A stretch of 64,000 nt of DNA, taken from contig JAGAOO010000083.1 of assembly GCA_017623675.1 (NCBI GenBank), forward strand, positions 28,714-92,713, read 5' to 3'. The notes below the pieces were generated by a model, which worked only from the letters and a program-made list of their open reading frames with translations, did not search any database and had not been told where the DNA came from. The stretch's first letter is position 1, and every line of letters starts with the position of its first letter. The position numbers and the translations under genes are program-made. The stretch is from Lachnospiraceae bacterium. Its GTDB lineage: Bacteria; Bacillota; Clostridia; Lachnospirales; Lachnospiraceae. Below are positions 9,048 to 17,625 of this stretch, piece by piece.

Positions 9048-10009
9048 TGCGTGAAATAGACGAAAAGCTTCGGGCAATTGATACGGAAATCGAAGAATTA
9101 TCAGCAAAAACCGATGATTATGCGGCAGATGTAAGAGTAAAAGAATTAAAATCCGAAAAGAAGAAACTGTTGCGTCAATGTGAAAATCTGACGCCGGCAG
9201 ATAAAGTATATTTGGCAAGAAGCATTAAACGACCAAAGGTAGATGATTATATTAATGCATTGTTTGATGATTTCTTTATTCAAAGAGGTGACTTCTTAAG
9301 CAAAGAAGATAAGAGTATCTATGGTGGTATTGCCAGCTTTCATGGTACACCGGTTACCGTTCTTGGTCATCGTAAGGGAAGAAATATCAATGAGAATATG
9401 GAATTTAATTTTGGTATGCCGGAACCGGAAGGATATCGGAAAGCACTTCGTATGATGAAGCAGGCAGAGAAATTCGGACGGCCGATTATTACCTTTATTG
9501 ATACGCCGGGTGCATATCCGGGGCTGGAAGCCGAGGAACATGGACAGGCAAATGCAATTGCAAGGAATCTGGCTGAGATGAGTTCGTTAAAGGTTCCGAT
9601 TATTGCTATTGTAACCGGCGAGGGAAGCAGTGGAGGTGCTTTGGCAATTGGTGTTGCTAACAGTGTTTATATGCTGGAGCATGCGGTGTATTCTGTATTA
9701 TCACCGGAAGGGTTTGCTTCTATATTATGGAAGGATTCGAACCGGAGTGCAGAGGCTTGTGACTTGATGAAGCTGACTGCACAGGACTTAAAACATTACA
9801 ATGTGATTGATGGAATTATTAAAGAGCCGTTGGGTGGTATTCAGCAGAATCCAAACAAGGTATATCGGGAAATTGATGCTTTGTTAATGCTGGAGCTTGC
9901 AAAGTACAAGAAGATGTCACCAAATGAATTGGCAAAGAACCGTTACGATAAGTTCCGCTACATGGATGCAGCAATTATTGAAGCGGCAAAGAAGGAGAAT
10001 CAGGCATGA
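9044..10009 (+). CDS. accA: Acetyl-CoA carboxylase carboxyltransferase subunit alpha
   Basis: The 321-residue partner of AccD. It has the usual helical start with a coiled-coil look, then the carboxyltransferase core with FGMPEPEGYRKALRMM, TPGAYPGLEAEEHGQ and GEGSSGGALAIGV, which bind biotin and CoA. The start at 9044 overlaps the accD stop; a second ATG directly follows and is an equally possible start. AGAGGTGG upstream is the ribosome binding site. It overlaps fabK by 4 bases, so accD-accA-fabK are translationally coupled. Confidence 0.95.
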   Translation: MMREIDEKLRAIDTEIEELSAKTDDYAADVRVKELKSEKKKLLRQCENLTPADKVYLARSIKRPKVDDYINALFDDFFIQRGDFLSKEDKSIYGGIASFHGTPVTVLGHRKGRNINENMEFNFGMPEPEGYRKALRMMKQAEKFGRPIITFIDTPGAYPGLEAEEHGQANAIARNLAEMSSLKVPIIAIVTGEGSSGGALAIGVANSVYMLEHAVYSVLSPEGFASILWKDSNRSAEACDLMKLTAQDLKHYNVIDGIIKEPLGGIQQNPNKVYREIDALLMLELAKYKKMSPNELAKNRYDKFRYMDAAIIEAAKKENQA

Positions 10010-10941
10010 AATTAAATGAAATGTTAAACATTAAGTACCCGATTATTCAAGGTGGTATGGCAAATATTGCAACCGGTAAATTTGCAGCACAGGTATCCAA
10101 TGCAGGTGCATTGGGCTTGATTGCTTCCGGCGGTATGAATGCAGAAGCATTGGAAAAAGAAATTGCAGAATGCAGAAAGCTCACAGATAAGCCATTTGGT
10201 GTAAATCTTATGCTGATGAATCCGGATGTAGACAATATTGCACAGTTATTGGCAGATGAGAAAATCGGAATTATTACCACCGGTGCAGGTACTCCGGGTA
10301 AGTACATGGGAATGTGGAAGGATGCCGGCAGTAAGATTATTCCGGTAGTAGCCAGCACAGCTTTGGCCAGAAAGGTGGAGCAGCTTGGTGCAGATGCTGT
10401 CATAGCTGAAGGTGGCGAAAGTGGTGGACACGTTGGCGATATGACAACCATGACTTTAGTTCCGCAGGTAATTGAGAAGGTAAACATTCCGGTCATTGCA
10501 GCCGGGGGTATTGCCAGTGGCAAACAGTTTGTGGCAGCAATGGCATTAGGTGCCTGTGGTGTACAGGTTGGTACCTGTCTTCTGGTAAGTGAGGAATGTC
10601 CAATCCATGAGAATTATAAATTAGCCTTGATTAAGGCAAGAGATAACAGTACAACTGTAACCGGTCGTTCGTTAGATGCTCCGGTTCGTATTCTGAAAAA
10701 TGATATGGCAAGAGAGTACATAAAGGTAGAACGAAGTGGTGGTACAAGAGAAGAATTAGAACAGTTTACATTAGGCGGACTCCGCCGTGCAGTTTTAGAA
10801 GGCGATGTAAAAAATGGTTCTGTTATGGCAGGTCAGGTATGTGGACAGTTGAAGGAAATCCAGCCTTTATCTGTGATTTTAGAGAATTTATATGAGGATG
10901 CCAAGAAAGAGTTAGAACAATTGAAACAAGTAGAACTGTAA
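10006..10941 (+). CDS. fabK: Enoyl-ACP reductase II (FMN-dependent)
   Basis: This 311-residue TIM-barrel flavoprotein reduces the enoyl-ACP double bond in the last step of each elongation cycle. The start KYPIIQGGMANIATG, the EGGESGGHVG phosphate/FMN motif and the IPVIAAGGIASGKQ strand identify the FabK/nitronate monooxygenase family. Position between accA and fabD in a fab operon makes FabK the right member. No FabI or FabL relative is seen in the window. Enzymes of this class are not the target of triclosan, unlike FabI. Confidence 0.93.
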   Translation: MKLNEMLNIKYPIIQGGMANIATGKFAAQVSNAGALGLIASGGMNAEALEKEIAECRKLTDKPFGVNLMLMNPDVDNIAQLLADEKIGIITTGAGTPGKYMGMWKDAGSKIIPVVASTALARKVEQLGADAVIAEGGESGGHVGDMTTMTLVPQVIEKVNIPVIAAGGIASGKQFVAAMALGACGVQVGTCLLVSEECPIHENYKLALIKARDNSTTVTGRSLDAPVRILKNDMAREYIKVERSGGTREELEQFTLGGLRRAVLEGDVKNGSVMAGQVCGQLKEIQPLSVILENLYEDAKKELEQLKQVEL

Positions 10942-10964
10942 GAAAAGATATGGAGGAAAGGTTC

Positions 10965-11906
10965 ATGAAGTTAGCATTTATGTATGCCGGACAGGGCAGT
11001 CAGTCAGTAGGAATGGGTAAGGATTTTTATGAGGCTTACCCGGAATTTCGTCAGGTCATGGATAATACAAATGTAGGATTTGATGTGAAGGATTGTTGTT
11101 TTAACGGACCGGCAGAGATGTTAAATACAACAAAGTATACACAGCCATGTATGGTAGCATTTGCAGTAGGTGTTACAAAGGTATTGAAGAGTAAGGGAAT
11201 TGTTCCTGAGATGGCAGCAGGCTTAAGCCTTGGTGAATATTCGGCACTTCATGCAGCAGGAGTATTTGAAGACCAACAGGTAATTTCTCTGGTTGCATTT
11301 CGTGGACAGGCAATGGCAGAAGCAGTGGTAGACCGGGAATGTAAGATGGCAGCTGTACTGAATCTGGACCGTAGTGTGGTACAGGATTGTTGTGCAAAGG
11401 CACATGAGGAATTCAAGGATCAGACCTTCAATGTTGTAGAGCCTACCAATTATAATTGTCCGGGACAGATTGTTATTTCCGGTGACAAGGAGCCGGTAGA
11501 TCGTGCCATTGAATTATTGATGGAAGCCGGAGCCAGAAGATGTCTGCCACTGAATGTAAGTGGACCGTTCCATACATCATTAATGAAACCGGCAGGAGAT
11601 CGTTTGAAGGCTCGTTTTGCAGAGGAAACCTTTGGAAAAATGCAGTTACCGGTTGTCTTCAATACCATAGGACGTGCAAAGACAGAGGAAGAAACCATTC
11701 CTGCATTATTAGAGAAACAGGTGCAGAGCAGTATTTATGTTGAGGATTCCATTCGTTATATGGCAGAGCAGGGAATTGATACTATTGTTGAAATTGGACC
11801 GGGTAGTGCCCTTTCGAAGTTTGTAAAGAAGACATGTCCGGAAATTACCTGTTATTCAGTTGAAAAGGTAGAGGATGTAGATGCTTTGGTAGAAGCATTG
11901 GCATAG
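10965..11906 (+). CDS. fabD: Malonyl-CoA:ACP transacylase
   Basis: The enzyme loads malonyl groups from CoA onto acyl carrier protein. The 313 residues show the alpha/beta hydrolase-type core with AGQGSQSVGMG at the N-terminus, the nucleophile serine at residue 88 in GLSLGEYSAL (many homologues have GHSLGE), and the catalytic histidine near residue 203 in GPFHTSLM. ATG 10965 is preferred, since GGAGGAAAGG ends 3 bases before it; an upstream in-frame ATG overlaps that site. It follows fabK by 23 bases. Confidence 0.95.
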   Translation: MKLAFMYAGQGSQSVGMGKDFYEAYPEFRQVMDNTNVGFDVKDCCFNGPAEMLNTTKYTQPCMVAFAVGVTKVLKSKGIVPEMAAGLSLGEYSALHAAGVFEDQQVISLVAFRGQAMAEAVVDRECKMAAVLNLDRSVVQDCCAKAHEEFKDQTFNVVEPTNYNCPGQIVISGDKEPVDRAIELLMEAGARRCLPLNVSGPFHTSLMKPAGDRLKARFAEETFGKMQLPVVFNTIGRAKTEEETIPALLEKQVQSSIYVEDSIRYMAEQGIDTIVEIGPGSALSKFVKKTCPEITCYSVEKVEDVDALVEALA

Positions 11907-11915
11907 GAGGTAAAG

Positions 11916-12659
11916 ATGAAGTTGGAGAATAAGACCGCCATTGTAACCGGAGGCAGCCGTGGTATTGGAAGAGCTATCTGTATTGCATTAGCAAAGGAAG
12001 GTGCGAATATCGTAACCTGTTATGCAAAGGGTGCAGCGGCAGCAGAAGAAACAGTAGCAATGTGTAAAGAATATGGTGTGCAGGCAGTAGCCATTCAGGC
12101 AGATGTTGCTGTAAAAGAGGACGTAGAGAATTTATTTGCAGAAGCATTAAAGATAACCGGAACGGTTGAAATTCTTGTAAACAATGCCGGTATAACCAGA
12201 GATGGTCTGGTGATGCGGATGTCAGATGATGATTTCAATCAGGTAATTGATACGAATCTAAGAGGCGCATTTTACTGTATGCGTGCTGCTTCTAAGCTGA
12301 TGATGAAGAAGCGATATGGCAGAATCGTAACAATCAGCAGTGTTGTTGGTGTTATGGGAAATGCCGGACAGGTAAATTATGCAGCAAGTAAAGCCGGAGT
12401 GATTGGTATGACCAAGTCATTGGCAAAGGAATTAGGGTCCAGAAATGTAACAGCAAATGCAGTTGCACCCGGCTTTATTACAACAGATATGACAGATTCT
12501 TTGCCGGAAGCAGTAAAAGAACAGATGGCAAAGGAAATTCCTCTTGCCAGAATGGGGCAGCCGGAGGATGTGGCAAATGCAGTTGTATTCCTGGTATCCG
12601 ATCAGGCGTCTTACATTACCGGACAGGTATTGCATGTGGATGGCGGAATGGCAATGTAA
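11916..12659 (+). CDS. fabG: 3-oxoacyl-ACP reductase
   Basis: A 247-residue short-chain dehydrogenase that reduces the beta-keto group with NADPH. Motifs: VTGGSRGIGRA (cofactor loop), NNAGITRDGLVMRM, the catalytic serine about residue 142 in ISSVVG, tyrosine 155 and lysine 159 in NYAASKAG, and the C-terminal SYITGQVLHVDGGMAM. The start has GGAGG 6 bases upstream and lies 9 bases after the fabD stop. A 65-bp gap follows before fabF. Confidence 0.96.
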   Translation: MKLENKTAIVTGGSRGIGRAICIALAKEGANIVTCYAKGAAAAEETVAMCKEYGVQAVAIQADVAVKEDVENLFAEALKITGTVEILVNNAGITRDGLVMRMSDDDFNQVIDTNLRGAFYCMRAASKLMMKKRYGRIVTISSVVGVMGNAGQVNYAASKAGVIGMTKSLAKELGSRNVTANAVAPGFITTDMTDSLPEAVKEQMAKEIPLARMGQPEDVANAVVFLVSDQASYITGQVLHVDGGMAM

Positions 12660-12724
12660 TCATGGAACAGAAGCTTTAGAAGTTGATAAGTCAGCAGAAT
12701 ACAAGCATAAGAAGGAGAGAATGA

Positions 12725-13963
12725 ATGAAGAGAAGAGTTGTAATTACTGGTTTGGGAACCATTAATCCATTAGGTCATAATACCAGTGAGACATGGGAAA
12801 ATGTTAAGAAGGGTGTATGTGGCATTAACCGCATTACACAGATTGACACTACAGATTTTCAGGTGAAAATTGCTGGTGAAGTAAAGGATTATCAACCTGA
12901 GGATTATCTGGATAAAAAAGAAGCAAAGCGTATGGATCGTTATACCCAGTTTGCTATGATTGCTGCAAAGGAAGCATTTGCAGACAGTGGCTTGGACATG
13001 GAACAGGAAAATCCGGTTCGTTGCGGTACAATCGTTTCTGCTGGTATCGGTGGTTTAAAGACGATTGAAAGCGAACATGAGCGAGGAATGAATCGTGGAT
13101 TTGAAAAGATTTCACCATTCTTTATTCCGATGTCCATTGCAAATATGGCAGCAGGTCAGATTGCTATTGAGACAGGATTTAAAGGGGTATGTACCTGTGT
13201 TGTAACAGCTTGTGCCTCCGGTAACAATGCTATTGGTGAATCCTTCCATTATATTCGGGATGGATATACCGATGTTATGCTGTGTGGTGGTGCTGAGGCT
13301 TGTATCTGTAATATGGGTGTAGGCGGTTTTACTGCTATGAAGGCTTTGAATACCACTGAGGATGTGAATCGTGCTTCTATTCCATTTGATAAAGAGCGTA
13401 GTGGCTTTGTCATGGGAGAAGGTGCAGCGATTTTGGTATTAGAAGAATTGGAGCATGCAAAGGCACGTGGAGCAAAGATATATGGCGAGATAATCGGTTA
13501 TGGTGCAAGCTGTGATGCATATCATATTACCGCACCGGACCCAACCGGAGCAGGCGGTACTGCCAGCATGCAGCTGGCGATGGAAGATGCAGGAATTGCA
13601 CCGGAACAGGTTGGATATATTAATGCACATGGTACATCGACACATCTGAATGATGCTGGAGAGACCAAGGCTATTAAGGCTGCTTTTGGTGAGCATGCAT
13701 ATAAGTTAATGGTAAGTTCAACGAAATCTATGACAGGACACTTGTTAGGTGCCAGTGGTGCGATTGAAGCAATCTTCACAACCTTGGCGTTGAAGGATGG
13801 ATTCATACCGGCAACCATTCATTATCAGGTGCCGGATGAAGAATGCGATTTGGACATTGTTCCGAATGAAGGAAGAAAGGTTCAAGTTGATGTTGCATTG
13901 TCGAACTCATTAGGTTTTGGTGGACATAATGCAACAGTTGCGTTTAAGAGATGGGAGGCGTAA
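12725..13963 (+). CDS. fabF: 3-oxoacyl-ACP synthase II
   Basis: The main elongating condensing enzyme of the operon, 412 residues. The triad is C163 (TACASG), H302 (NAHGTST) and H339 ([14 protein letters not shown]), and the C-terminus has [21 protein letters not shown] lies upstream of the ATG. Its stop is 2 bases before the fabZ start. The paralogue at 4431-5684 shares this architecture but belongs to the divergent acyl-CoA synthetase transcript. Confidence 0.96.
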   Translation: MKRRVVITGLGTINPLGHNTSETWENVKKGVCGINRITQIDTTDFQVKIAGEVKDYQPEDYLDKKEAKRMDRYTQFAMIAAKEAFADSGLDMEQENPVRCGTIVSAGIGGLKTIESEHERGMNRGFEKISPFFIPMSIANMAAGQIAIETGFKGVCTCVVTACASGNNAIGESFHYIRDGYTDVMLCGGAEACICNMGVGGFTAMKALNTTEDVNRASIPFDKERSGFVMGEGAAILVLEELEHAKARGAKIYGEIIGYGASCDAYHITAPDPTGAGGTASMQLAMEDAGIAPEQVGYINAHGTSTHLNDAGETKAIKAAFGEHAYKLMVSSTKSMTGHLLGASGAIEAIFTTLALKDGFIPATIHYQVPDEECDLDIVPNEGRKVQVDVALSNSLGFGGHNATVAFKRWEA

Positions 13964-13965
13964 TT

Positions 13966-14418
13966 ATGGAATCCAATGAAACTGTAATTTTTGATTCGAA
14001 TCAGATTCAGGAAATTATTCCCCATCGCTATCCATTTCAGTTAGTGGATAAGATTGTAGAATGTGAACCGGGTAAAAGTGCAAAGGGTATCAAATGTGTA
14101 TCTGTAAATGAACTGTTTTTCTGTGGACATTTTCCACAAAAACATGTTATGCCGGGAGTTCTGATTATTGAAGCACTGGCACAGGTTGGAGCAGTTGCCA
14201 TTCTTTGTGAAGAAGAAAACAAAGGTAAGATTGCCTTCTTTGGTGGAATTAAGAATGCCAGATTTAAGAAACAGGTAGTGCCGGGAGATGTTCTGACACT
14301 GGAATGCGAAATTATTAATCGAAGAGGACCTATTGGCTTCGGCAAGGCTGTGGCAAAGGTAGGCGATAAGGTGGCTGCACAGGCTGAATTGTCCTTTGTA
14401 ATAGGTGAGGATGAGTAG
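13966..14418 (+). CDS. fabZ: 3-hydroxyacyl-ACP dehydratase
   Basis: A 150-residue hotdog-fold enzyme that removes water from 3-hydroxyacyl-ACP. It starts with the typical [14 protein letters not shown] and carries the catalytic histidine (residue 55, [11 protein letters not shown]) and glutamate (residue 69, IEALAQ). ATG 13966 is used, with GGGAGG 7 bases upstream. There is no FabA or FabM-type isomerase in the window, so how unsaturated acids are made cannot be told from here. Confidence 0.95.
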   Translation: MESNETVIFDSNQIQEIIPHRYPFQLVDKIVECEPGKSAKGIKCVSVNELFFCGHFPQKHVMPGVLIIEALAQVGAVAILCEEENKGKIAFFGGIKNARFKKQVVPGDVLTLECEIINRRGPIGFGKAVAKVGDKVAAQAELSFVIGEDE

Positions 14419-14421
14419 AAC

Positions 14422-14868
14422 ATGCTAGAAGAATCATTTTCAGAAGTATATAAAAAGTTCAAGATTCGTTATTATCAAAATGTGTTTGCACAGGCTCCGG
14501 ACCGTGAATTGAGTCTGACAACGATTGAAGCTTTTTGTGCCGAGATAATTGGTGCTTTGGATAATCCTACCATTAATGAGTTTGCTAGTTTTATTAATGT
14601 ATCAGCACCAAATGCTACCTATCGGGTGAATAGTCTGATTCAAAAAGGCTACATCGAAAAGGTACAGTCAGAAACGGACAAGCGGGAATATCATCTGCGT
14701 GTAACGGATAAATATTATAAATATTATAATATTAGTAAAAGTTATGTGGATACGGTACTGGAACGGGTAAAAACCACCTGTTCAAAAGAGGATGTAGAAG
14801 CTTTTGACCGTGTGCTGTCTAAAATGAATGAGGAATTGATGCCGGAGGTTGATTTTAAGCATTCATAG
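14422..14868 (+). CDS. fabT: MarR-family regulator of fatty acid synthesis (FabT-like)
   Basis: A 148-residue winged helix protein starting 3 bases after fabZ. The HTH region is INEFASFINVSAPNATYRV with the wing at GYIEKVQSETDKREYHLRVT. In many Firmicutes, a MarR-type repressor in or beside the fab operon (FabT) binds dyads in fab promoters, helped by long-chain acyl-ACP. Its place at the end of this operon, and the two related dyads at 7514-7530 and 14984-15004, support that role; binding itself is inferred. A terminator follows at 14936. Confidence 0.75.
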   Translation: MLEESFSEVYKKFKIRYYQNVFAQAPDRELSLTTIEAFCAEIIGALDNPTINEFASFINVSAPNATYRVNSLIQKGYIEKVQSETDKREYHLRVTDKYYKYYNISKSYVDTVLERVKTTCSKEDVEAFDRVLSKMNEELMPEVDFKHS

Positions 14869-14935
14869 ACAATTTTAAACATTTTGTTAAGAAACTGGAC
14901 AAAAAAATAGAAATATATTAGAATAATATTAAATA

Positions 14936-14970
14936 AAAAGCAGCAAAGCCAATTTGGTTTTGCTGCTTTT
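14936..14970 (+). terminator. Rho-independent terminator of the fab operon
   Basis: AAAAGCAGCAAAGCC pairs with GGTTTTGCTGCTTTT around a 5-base loop, giving a 15-bp stem containing one G-T pair and ending in TTTT. It separates fabT from fabH. Confidence 0.85.
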
Positions 14971-14983
14971 GTAAGTTTGCGAT

Positions 14984-15004
14984 AAGTGGTTTTTTATACT
15001 ACTT
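14984..15004. promoter_or_regulatory. Imperfect dyad in front of fabH, candidate FabT-type operator
   Basis: AAGTGGT (14984-14990) and ACTACTT (14998-15004) form a 21-bp dyad with one G-T pair in the arms. The left arm reads GTGGTTTT against GTAGTTTT in the perfect palindrome at 7514. A TATACT at 14995-15000, a possible -10 element, lies inside it, as expected for a repressor site. A further half site AAGTAGT lies at 15020-15026. Confidence 0.5.
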
Positions 15005-15087
15005 GCTATGGTTAAGAAAAAAGTAGTGAATAGCTCTTAAGGCTAGGTCTTGTGAAAAAGACAAAAGAGGAAGAAAGGAATTAAAAA

Positions 15088-16065
15088 ATGGCAACAAGAA
15101 TAATTGGGACAGGAAGTGCTACACCGGCACACGTTGTTACGAACAGTGATTTGGAAGGCTTTTTGGATACATCTGACACATGGATACGGGAACGAACCGG
15201 AATTGGAAGCCGACATGCTGCAACAACAGAAACAACGACTTCATTAGCTGCAGAAGCATGTATAAAGGCATTGGAGGATGCCGGTAAAAAACCGGAAGAT
15301 GTGGATTTGATACTGGCAGCAACTGTATCACCGGATTGTACATTTCCATGCCTTGCATGTCAGATTCAGGCAGAAATCGGAGCAGATAATGCAACGGCAT
15401 ATGATGTGAATGCTGCCTGTGCCGGCTTTTTATTTGCGTTGAATTCGGCTACTGCATATATTGAATGTGGTATGTATAAGAATGCTTTGATTGTAGGAGC
15501 AGAAGTATTAACAAAGATTGTAGATTGGAATGACCGTTCTTCCTGTATCTTATTTGGTGACGGAGCCGGAGCTGCATTTGTAGAACAGGCAGATACAGGT
15601 GTCGTAGCAATGGAGCAGGGTGCCAATGGCAAAAAAGGAATGGTATTATACCGATATGAAAGACCGGTACAGAATCCATTTTGCGAGAAAGCAGATGAGG
15701 AAGTTTCTCAAGGCAGTGGTTTCTTAGAGATGAATGGACAGGAAGTATTCCGTTTTGCAGTGAGCCAGGTTCCGGAAAGTATTCAAAAGGTACTGGTAAA
15801 AGCAGGATGGGATATTTCGGAAGTAGATCATTTTGTATTACATCAGGCAAATGCAAGAATCATTCAGTCTATTGCAAAGCGTCTGGGAGAACCGGAGGAG
15901 AAATTCCCAATGAATCTGCAAAAGTATGGGAATATGTCTTCTGCCAGCATTCCGGTTTTGCTAGATGAGTTGAATAAAGCCGGAGAATTGAAACGGGGAG
16001 AAAAGTTGATATTATCCGGGTTTGGAGCTGGACTTACATATGGCGCAACTGCTCTAATATGGTAA
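15088..16065 (+). CDS. fabH: 3-oxoacyl-ACP synthase III (initiation enzyme)
   Basis: FabH joins a short acyl-CoA primer to malonyl-ACP and so starts each chain. The 325 residues include the nucleophile C111 (NAACAGF), H252 (HQANARII) and N282 (GNMSSASIP), the three residues of the KAS III site. AGAAAGGA precedes the ATG. In most Clostridia fabH opens the fab operon; here it is downstream of the operon terminator with its own upstream region and a dyad like that in front of acs/acpP, so it appears to be a separate but co-regulated unit. Confidence 0.96.
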   Translation: MATRIIGTGSATPAHVVTNSDLEGFLDTSDTWIRERTGIGSRHAATTETTTSLAAEACIKALEDAGKKPEDVDLILAATVSPDCTFPCLACQIQAEIGADNATAYDVNAACAGFLFALNSATAYIECGMYKNALIVGAEVLTKIVDWNDRSSCILFGDGAGAAFVEQADTGVVAMEQGANGKKGMVLYRYERPVQNPFCEKADEEVSQGSGFLEMNGQEVFRFAVSQVPESIQKVLVKAGWDISEVDHFVLHQANARIIQSIAKRLGEPEEKFPMNLQKYGNMSSASIPVLLDELNKAGELKRGEKLILSGFGAGLTYGATALIW

Positions 16066-16164
16066 AGGTGTGTCTTGCAAAGATAGAGAAAATGGTATAA
16101 ACTGAATGAGTTATAGAAATTATAAGAATACCATAGAAAAGATTTCAGTGGGCAGGAGGAAATT

Positions 16165-17445
16165 ATGTTAGACATTAAGTTTCTAAGAGAAAATCCGGAT
16201 GTTGTAAAACAGAATATCAAGAATAAATTTCAGGACAGTAAACTTCCGTTGGTAGATGAAGTGATTGAGTTAGATGCTGAGAGCCGTAAGACTCAGCAGG
16301 AGGCAGATGACCTTCGTGCAAATCGGAATAAGATATCCAAGCAGATTGGTGCTTTAATGGCACAGGGTAAGAAGGAAGAAGCGGAAGAGATTAAGAAGCA
16401 GGTAACTCAAGCGGCTGAGCACCTGGCAGAGCTGGAGCAAAAAGAAACGGAATTACAGGAAAAAATCAAAAAGATTATGATGATAATTCCGAATATTATT
16501 GACCCTTCTGTTCCAATCGGTAAAGATGATAGTGAAAATGTTGAAGTTCAAAGATATGGTGAACCTGTTGTGCCGGATTTTGAAGTTCCGTATCACACAG
16601 AAATCATGGAGAAATTTAACGGCATTGACTTAGATGCAGCCCGTCGGGTAGCAGGCAATGGCTTCTATTACTTAATGGGTGATATTGCCAGATTGCATTC
16701 GGCAGTCATTTCTTATGCAAGAGATTTTATGATTGACAGAGGATTTACCTACTGTGTACCGCCGTTTATGATTCGTAGTGATGTGGTCACCGGTGTTATG
16801 AGTTTTGCGGAAATGGATGCCATGATGTACAAGATTGAAGGAGAAGACTTGTACTTAATCGGTACCAGTGAGCATTCTATGATTGGTAAGTTTATTGATA
16901 CCATGATTCCGGAGGAACAGTTGCCGCAAACCTTAACCAGTTATTCGCCATGTTTCCGTAAGGAAAAGGGAGCTCATGGTTTAGAGGAACGTGGTGTTTA
17001 TCGGATTCATCAGTTTGAAAAGCAGGAAATGATTGTAATCTGTAAGCCGGAAGAAAGCCCAATGTGGTTCGATAAGTTATGGCAGAATACCGTTGATTTA
17101 TTCCGCTCTTTGGATATTCCGGTTCGAACCTTGGAGTGTTGTTCCGGTGATTTGGCAGACTTGAAGGTGAAATCCATTGATGTAGAAGCATGGTCTCCAC
17201 GTCAGAAGAAATATTTTGAAGTAGGAAGTTGTTCAAACCTTGGAGATGCACAGGCAAGACGGTTACGAATTCGTGTAAAAGGGGAAAATGGAGAAAAATA
17301 TTTGGCTCATACTTTGAATAACACAGTGGTAGCACCGCCTAGAATGTTGATTGCATTTTTAGAGAATAATTTGCAGGCAGACGGAAGTGTAAGAATTCCG
17401 GAAGCATTGCAGCCATATATGGGTGGAAAAAAAGAAATCAGATAG
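16165..17445 (+). CDS. serS: Serine--tRNA ligase
   Basis: A class II synthetase of 426 residues. The N-terminal two-helix coiled-coil arm that grips the long variable arm of tRNA-Ser covers about residues 27-105. The catalytic domain shows motif 2 (FRKEKGAHGLEERGVYRIHQF) in its parts FRKEKGAHG and RIHQFEK, and motif 3 (NNTVVAPPRMLIAFLEN). AGGAGG lies 7 bases upstream. I looked for a T-box leader in the 99-bp gap after fabH and saw none. A terminator follows. Confidence 0.96.
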   Translation: MLDIKFLRENPDVVKQNIKNKFQDSKLPLVDEVIELDAESRKTQQEADDLRANRNKISKQIGALMAQGKKEEAEEIKKQVTQAAEHLAELEQKETELQEKIKKIMMIIPNIIDPSVPIGKDDSENVEVQRYGEPVVPDFEVPYHTEIMEKFNGIDLDAARRVAGNGFYYLMGDIARLHSAVISYARDFMIDRGFTYCVPPFMIRSDVVTGVMSFAEMDAMMYKIEGEDLYLIGTSEHSMIGKFIDTMIPEEQLPQTLTSYSPCFRKEKGAHGLEERGVYRIHQFEKQEMIVICKPEESPMWFDKLWQNTVDLFRSLDIPVRTLECCSGDLADLKVKSIDVEAWSPRQKKYFEVGSCSNLGDAQARRLRIRVKGENGEKYLAHTLNNTVVAPPRMLIAFLENNLQADGSVRIPEALQPYMGGKKEIR

Positions 17446-17542
17446 CAAGTGTTTCTTACTTAAAATAAATAAAATCAAATAATTAAATAGTGTAAATTCT
17501 GGATAAATATGGTATAATTCAGTTATCAGATTGATAGGCAGA

Positions 17543-17581
17543 AACAGGTATATAGGAAAGGATAATATATACCTGTTTTTC
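17543..17581 (+). terminator. Rho-independent terminator after serS
   Basis: AACAGGTATATA (17543-17554) pairs with TATATACCTGTT (17566-17577), followed by TTTT. A third copy of CAGGTATAT (17591-17599) follows and could compete for pairing with the right arm. Confidence 0.75.
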
Positions 17582-17625
17582 TCTATATAATCAGGTATAT
17601 GGAGAACAGGTAAGAGGGTGATGGT

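Noticed and set aside
10047-10523. Long minus-strand open frame inside fabK
   Set aside because: It is a shadow of the fabK codon pattern: no start signal, no family pattern, composition rich in P, S and A typical of antisense frames.
13522-13818. Minus-strand frame inside fabF
   Set aside because: It lies antisense in a fully conserved gene, with no ribosome binding site.
16066-16164. T-box leader for serS
   Set aside because: The gap after fabH is only 99 bp and contains no T-box sequence or terminator hairpin.
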